Positions 39,207 through 41,049 of a stretch of DNA of 41,049 bases are shown piece after piece; within the stretch, counting starts at the first letter, position 1; every line of letters begins with the position of its first letter. The stretch covers positions 1-41,049 of IMG/VR virus record IMGVR_UViG_3300009506_000088; one strand, given 5' to 3'. This DNA comes from a virus. The notes beneath the pieces are model-generated. The model ran no database searches. It was not told where the DNA came from and saw only the letters and a program-made list of their open reading frames with translations. The translations under genes were made by a program, and so were the position numbers.

Positions 39207-40661
39207 TTACTTTGCAGGAGTCTTAGGTTTCTTTTTGGGAGATGGTTCTATGCGCTTCTCTTGCAGCATTTCGTCGTCTTCGGGGTCAGTGAGGCGCGGA
39301 AACATCTCCTCCTCCGTCGCATGTTGCAATCTGAGTTCCCTATAATTACCGAATCCCATCCTCTTAGCCAGCTGGGCTTTGGGAATACCTAAGATGTCGC
39401 TCAGATTTCCATGCTTTACACCTAACAGTGCTTTCGCTGCCGCTTCGAGACCTATCGCCTCACTGGTGGGGAAGCTGATCTCGATTAATTTCTCTGGCTT
39501 ACGGAGTACATTCTTAAATACAGGTTTGGCATCGGGCTCCCCCTCTTTGTCCTTTCTTGGGTCAAAATCAACGGCTTCACGCATAGTGAACCGTTCGGGG
39601 AACCTCTTGTCCAGCTTACTTCTAAGATAAAATAAATTTCCCCAAAAATCAAACCTTAAAAATCTCTCCCACAATATAACTTCATCCGACACTCGGTCAG
39701 ACATTGGGCCTCGGGAAGCCTTCACGCTTCCGAAGGGTCTATTTGATTTGCCCAACATAACATCTTCAGGCTCATTGAGCCCACTACTGATCATCTGCAT
39801 TATGTCGGTGTCTTCGTCGGAAATACGAGGAAGCTGGGGAAACTTGGCATCACAGGTCATGCCGGGGGGAAGCACGAGCGAGGAGCCAGGTATCTTTTTA
39901 GCTCCAATCCCAGTCTTCCTCTTATCCTCGTCACTCAGCAATAACCAATTCTTGAATGCCTTCACATCCTCAAACGTGAAGATCCACAAGTAGGCCCCAG
40001 AAGATTTCTTGTGGTCAATCTCGTACTTTTTAAGAGTCTCGTAGTGATTGAGCCATTCGAGGATAGTTCTTAGATAGCTATTAGCCCTGCGGACAATGAA
40101 GGAGCGGTCAAAGGCGATTACAAATTTATTGAACGAATTGAAAGGTTTGAAGGTAACATGTGGATCCTTAGCTGCCGACAACTTATCATTATTATATAGT
40201 TGATCGGTCTTGACGGCGTTGATCAGGGAAGGGTCACGGGCAACGTAGATCGACGGTAGTTGGAACTCACGTTCCTGGTCTTCATGGAGACGAATCTTAA
40301 TGTTGTAGAGGATTGGTAGGTGGGTTTTTCTCGGATGAAACAAGATACCATCATCTGCGTCCTGATCACTTGTCCCTGTTATCGCCTTGGGCTCCAGGAA
40401 ATCTATCTCAATAAATCCATCCCTGTGACACGTAGCTACCAAATACAGTTCACCATCAACGTAGGAGCGTCCGCAGAACTTGGGCAAAAAGTGGTATAGT
40501 CTGTTGCGCCAATCCTCGGAAATCTCATCCACAAAATCCTGTATCTGCCTGTTGCTGCTCGTCACGCTGAAACCGAGGCCAGTCAGTCGCCCCACCAGTC
40601 CTCTGATAGCCGTGTTGAGTTGCGGGTTCCTGTTGAACTTTACCCAGCACTCGTCCTGCAA
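39207..40661 (-). CDS. Portal protein (5' part in another frame)
   Basis: The open frame from TTG 40661 encodes 484 residues: NPQLNTAIRGLVGRLTGLGFSVTSS, FCGRSYVDGELYLVATCHRDGFIEIDFLEP, VIAFDRSFIVRRANSYLRTILEWLNHYETLKKYEIDHKK and a late DVMLGKSNRPFGSVKASRGPMSDRVSDEVILWERFLR, matching phage portal proteins with a charged C-terminal tail. In the same frame the protein-like sequence continues upstream of 40661 (RSLDAFTRKELQ and, further up, WQYDPDGISEGRTERDADGF) until a TGA at 40784. No ATG or GTG exists there, so the true start is probably the GTG at 40828 in another frame. The portal is the DNA gate of the capsid. It precedes the protease/scaffold, as expected. Confidence 0.85.
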   Translation of the reverse strand: MQDECWVKFNRNPQLNTAIRGLVGRLTGLGFSVTSSNRQIQDFVDEISEDWRNRLYHFLPKFCGRSYVDGELYLVATCHRDGFIEIDFLEPKAITGTSDQDADDGILFHPRKTHLPILYNIKIRLHEDQEREFQLPSIYVARDPSLINAVKTDQLYNNDKLSAAKDPHVTFKPFNSFNKFVIAFDRSFIVRRANSYLRTILEWLNHYETLKKYEIDHKKSSGAYLWIFTFEDVKAFKNWLLLSDEDKRKTGIGAKKIPGSSLVLPPGMTCDAKFPQLPRISDEDTDIMQMISSGLNEPEDVMLGKSNRPFGSVKASRGPMSDRVSDEVILWERFLRFDFWGNLFYLRSKLDKRFPERFTMREAVDFDPRKDKEGEPDAKPVFKNVLRKPEKLIEISFPTSEAIGLEAAAKALLGVKHGNLSDILGIPKAQLAKRMGFGNYRELRLQHATEEEMFPRLTDPEDDEMLQEKRIEPSPKKKPKTPAK

Positions 40662-40828
40662 CTCCTTCCTCGTAAAAGCGTCCAGACTCCTATCTGAAGC
40701 CGCACTCCCCGTAGCCCTGAACCCATCCGCATCCCTCTCCGTGCGACCCTCGCTGATGCCGTCAGGGTCGTACTGCCAACTTCATCGGGAATATCTAGGA
40801 TGGCTTGGATGATCTGTTCGTTTGTCAC
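40640..40828 (-). pseudogene. N-terminal portal fragment, shifted by one base
   Basis: GTG 40828 starts VTNEQIIQAILDIPDE, after which this frame becomes Arg/Gly-rich and unlike a protein. The portal frame carries SWQYDPDGISEG from the same point. One base missing near 40781 (a -1 step) would join TNEQIIQAILDIPDE to SWQYDPDGISEGRTERDADGF and give a portal of about 540 residues. No slippery heptamer is present, so a sequencing or assembly error or a real mutation is likelier than programmed recoding. The short frame is probably not a separate gene. Confidence 0.65.
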
Positions 40829-40876
40829 ACTCGTTGCGCCTTATAACTATCTCAACATTTCCATTAAGTTACCTAT

Positions 40877-40906
40877 ACTATAGGAGCCAATATAATCGAT
40901 TGTCAA
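40877..40906 (-). promoter_or_regulatory. Sigma70-like promoter upstream of the structural operon
   Basis: On the minus strand a perfect -35 TTGACA (40906-40901) is followed after 18 bases by a -10 TATAGT (40882-40877), one mismatch from TATAAT. It lies in the only roughly 100-base intergenic gap at the top of the window, just after the upstream gene's stop and about 45 bases before the portal start. It may start transcription of the head-tail operon, probably read by the host polymerase. No operator was recognised. Confidence 0.6.
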
Positions 40907-40924
40907 GCGGAATTTTAAACGACC

Positions 40925-41049
40925 TCAATAGTCTGCCAGTAAACCCTTGTTTTCAAACATAATTCCGAAATGAGCTAATGGTTTTCTCAACCTGAAATCA
41001 TCCACTCCCTTTAATCTCAGCCCGTACAGTCCCCACCCCGAAGCAAACA
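40925..41049 (-). CDS. C-terminal end of an unidentified upstream gene
   Basis: One frame is open from the right edge to the TGA at 40925 and reads FASGWGLYGLRLKG, then VDDFRLRKPLAHFG, then IMFENKGLLADY. The composition is that of a real, folded protein end. In this kind of phage the gene before the portal is often the large terminase, but 40 residues are not enough to claim it. The other two frames have early stops. Confidence 0.55.
   Translation of the reverse strand, partial: FASGWGLYGLRLKGVDDFRLRKPLAHFGIMFENKGLLADY

Noticed and set aside
40640-40828. A separate 62-residue gene before the portal
   Set aside because: After about 16 residues it becomes Arg/Gly-rich and low in protein character, while the portal frame over the same bases is protein-like. 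It is better read as the portal start with a frame disruption.

Overview
This window is the late (structural) gene block of a tailed phage or prophage with a long non-contractile tail (siphovirus type). Every credible gene lies on the minus strand, so the operon reads from the right edge to the left. Genes are packed tightly: stop/start overlaps (ATGA, TAATG, TAGTG) are common, many starts are GTG, and many structural genes carry a near-perfect Shine-Dalgarno (AAGGAGGTGA). The host is bacterial but cannot be named. Sec signal peptides and a heptosyltransferase-like domain are compatible with a Gram-negative host, which is inference only.

Layout in transcription order. (1) 41.05-40.84 kb: the C-terminal end of an unidentified gene, then a good sigma70-like promoter. 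(2) 40.83-33.59 kb: the head module, with portal (its N-terminus is split off by a one-base frame disruption), an S49 protease carrying an in-frame nested scaffold (lambda C/Nu3 style), a probable decoration protein, a lambda gpE-like major capsid protein, two small structural unknowns and two connector-type genes. (3) 33.56-26.14 kb: a 7.4-kb modification island interrupting the head-tail connector genes. It holds a GT4-GT9 fusion glycosyltransferase, a small membrane protein, a GT2, a SAM methyltransferase, a zinc-ribbon protein, a GT4, a second methyltransferase, a B12-type radical SAM enzyme and a mini GT2-like protein, mostly in start-stop overlap with each other and with the next tail gene. 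(4) 26.15-13.12 kb: the tail module, with an HK97-gp10-like joining protein, a tail terminator candidate, a Com-like zinc finger, the tail tube, tail assembly chaperones joined by a -1 programmed frameshift on GGGAAAA, a tape measure, and a lambda/GTA-type tail tip (DUF2460, DUF2163, NlpC/P60, gpJ/TipJ-like), then a small fibre.

(5) 13.11-0.27 kb: a long accessory fibre region. Its most unusual part is four consecutive genes with N-terminal Sec signal peptides (11.54-4.63 kb). One encodes a 1324-residue protein with two glycoside-hydrolase-like TIM-barrel regions, and the others encode jelly-roll, fibre-like and fibronectin-like proteins. They are followed by small structural unknowns, a LamG-like protein, an N-terminally short sulfotransferase, a CxxCxxCC protein and, at the left edge, the start of another methyltransferase.

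The phage therefore couples virion assembly with two sets of glycan or small-molecule modifying enzymes (island 33.6-26.1 kb and left edge 2.3-0 kb) and with a set of apparently exported polysaccharide-binding or degrading proteins. What the enzymes modify (virion, host envelope or a small molecule) cannot be decided from sequence alone. There is no stretch above 300 bases without a gene, and I saw no tRNA, CRISPR array, insertion sequence, integrase or reverse transcriptase.
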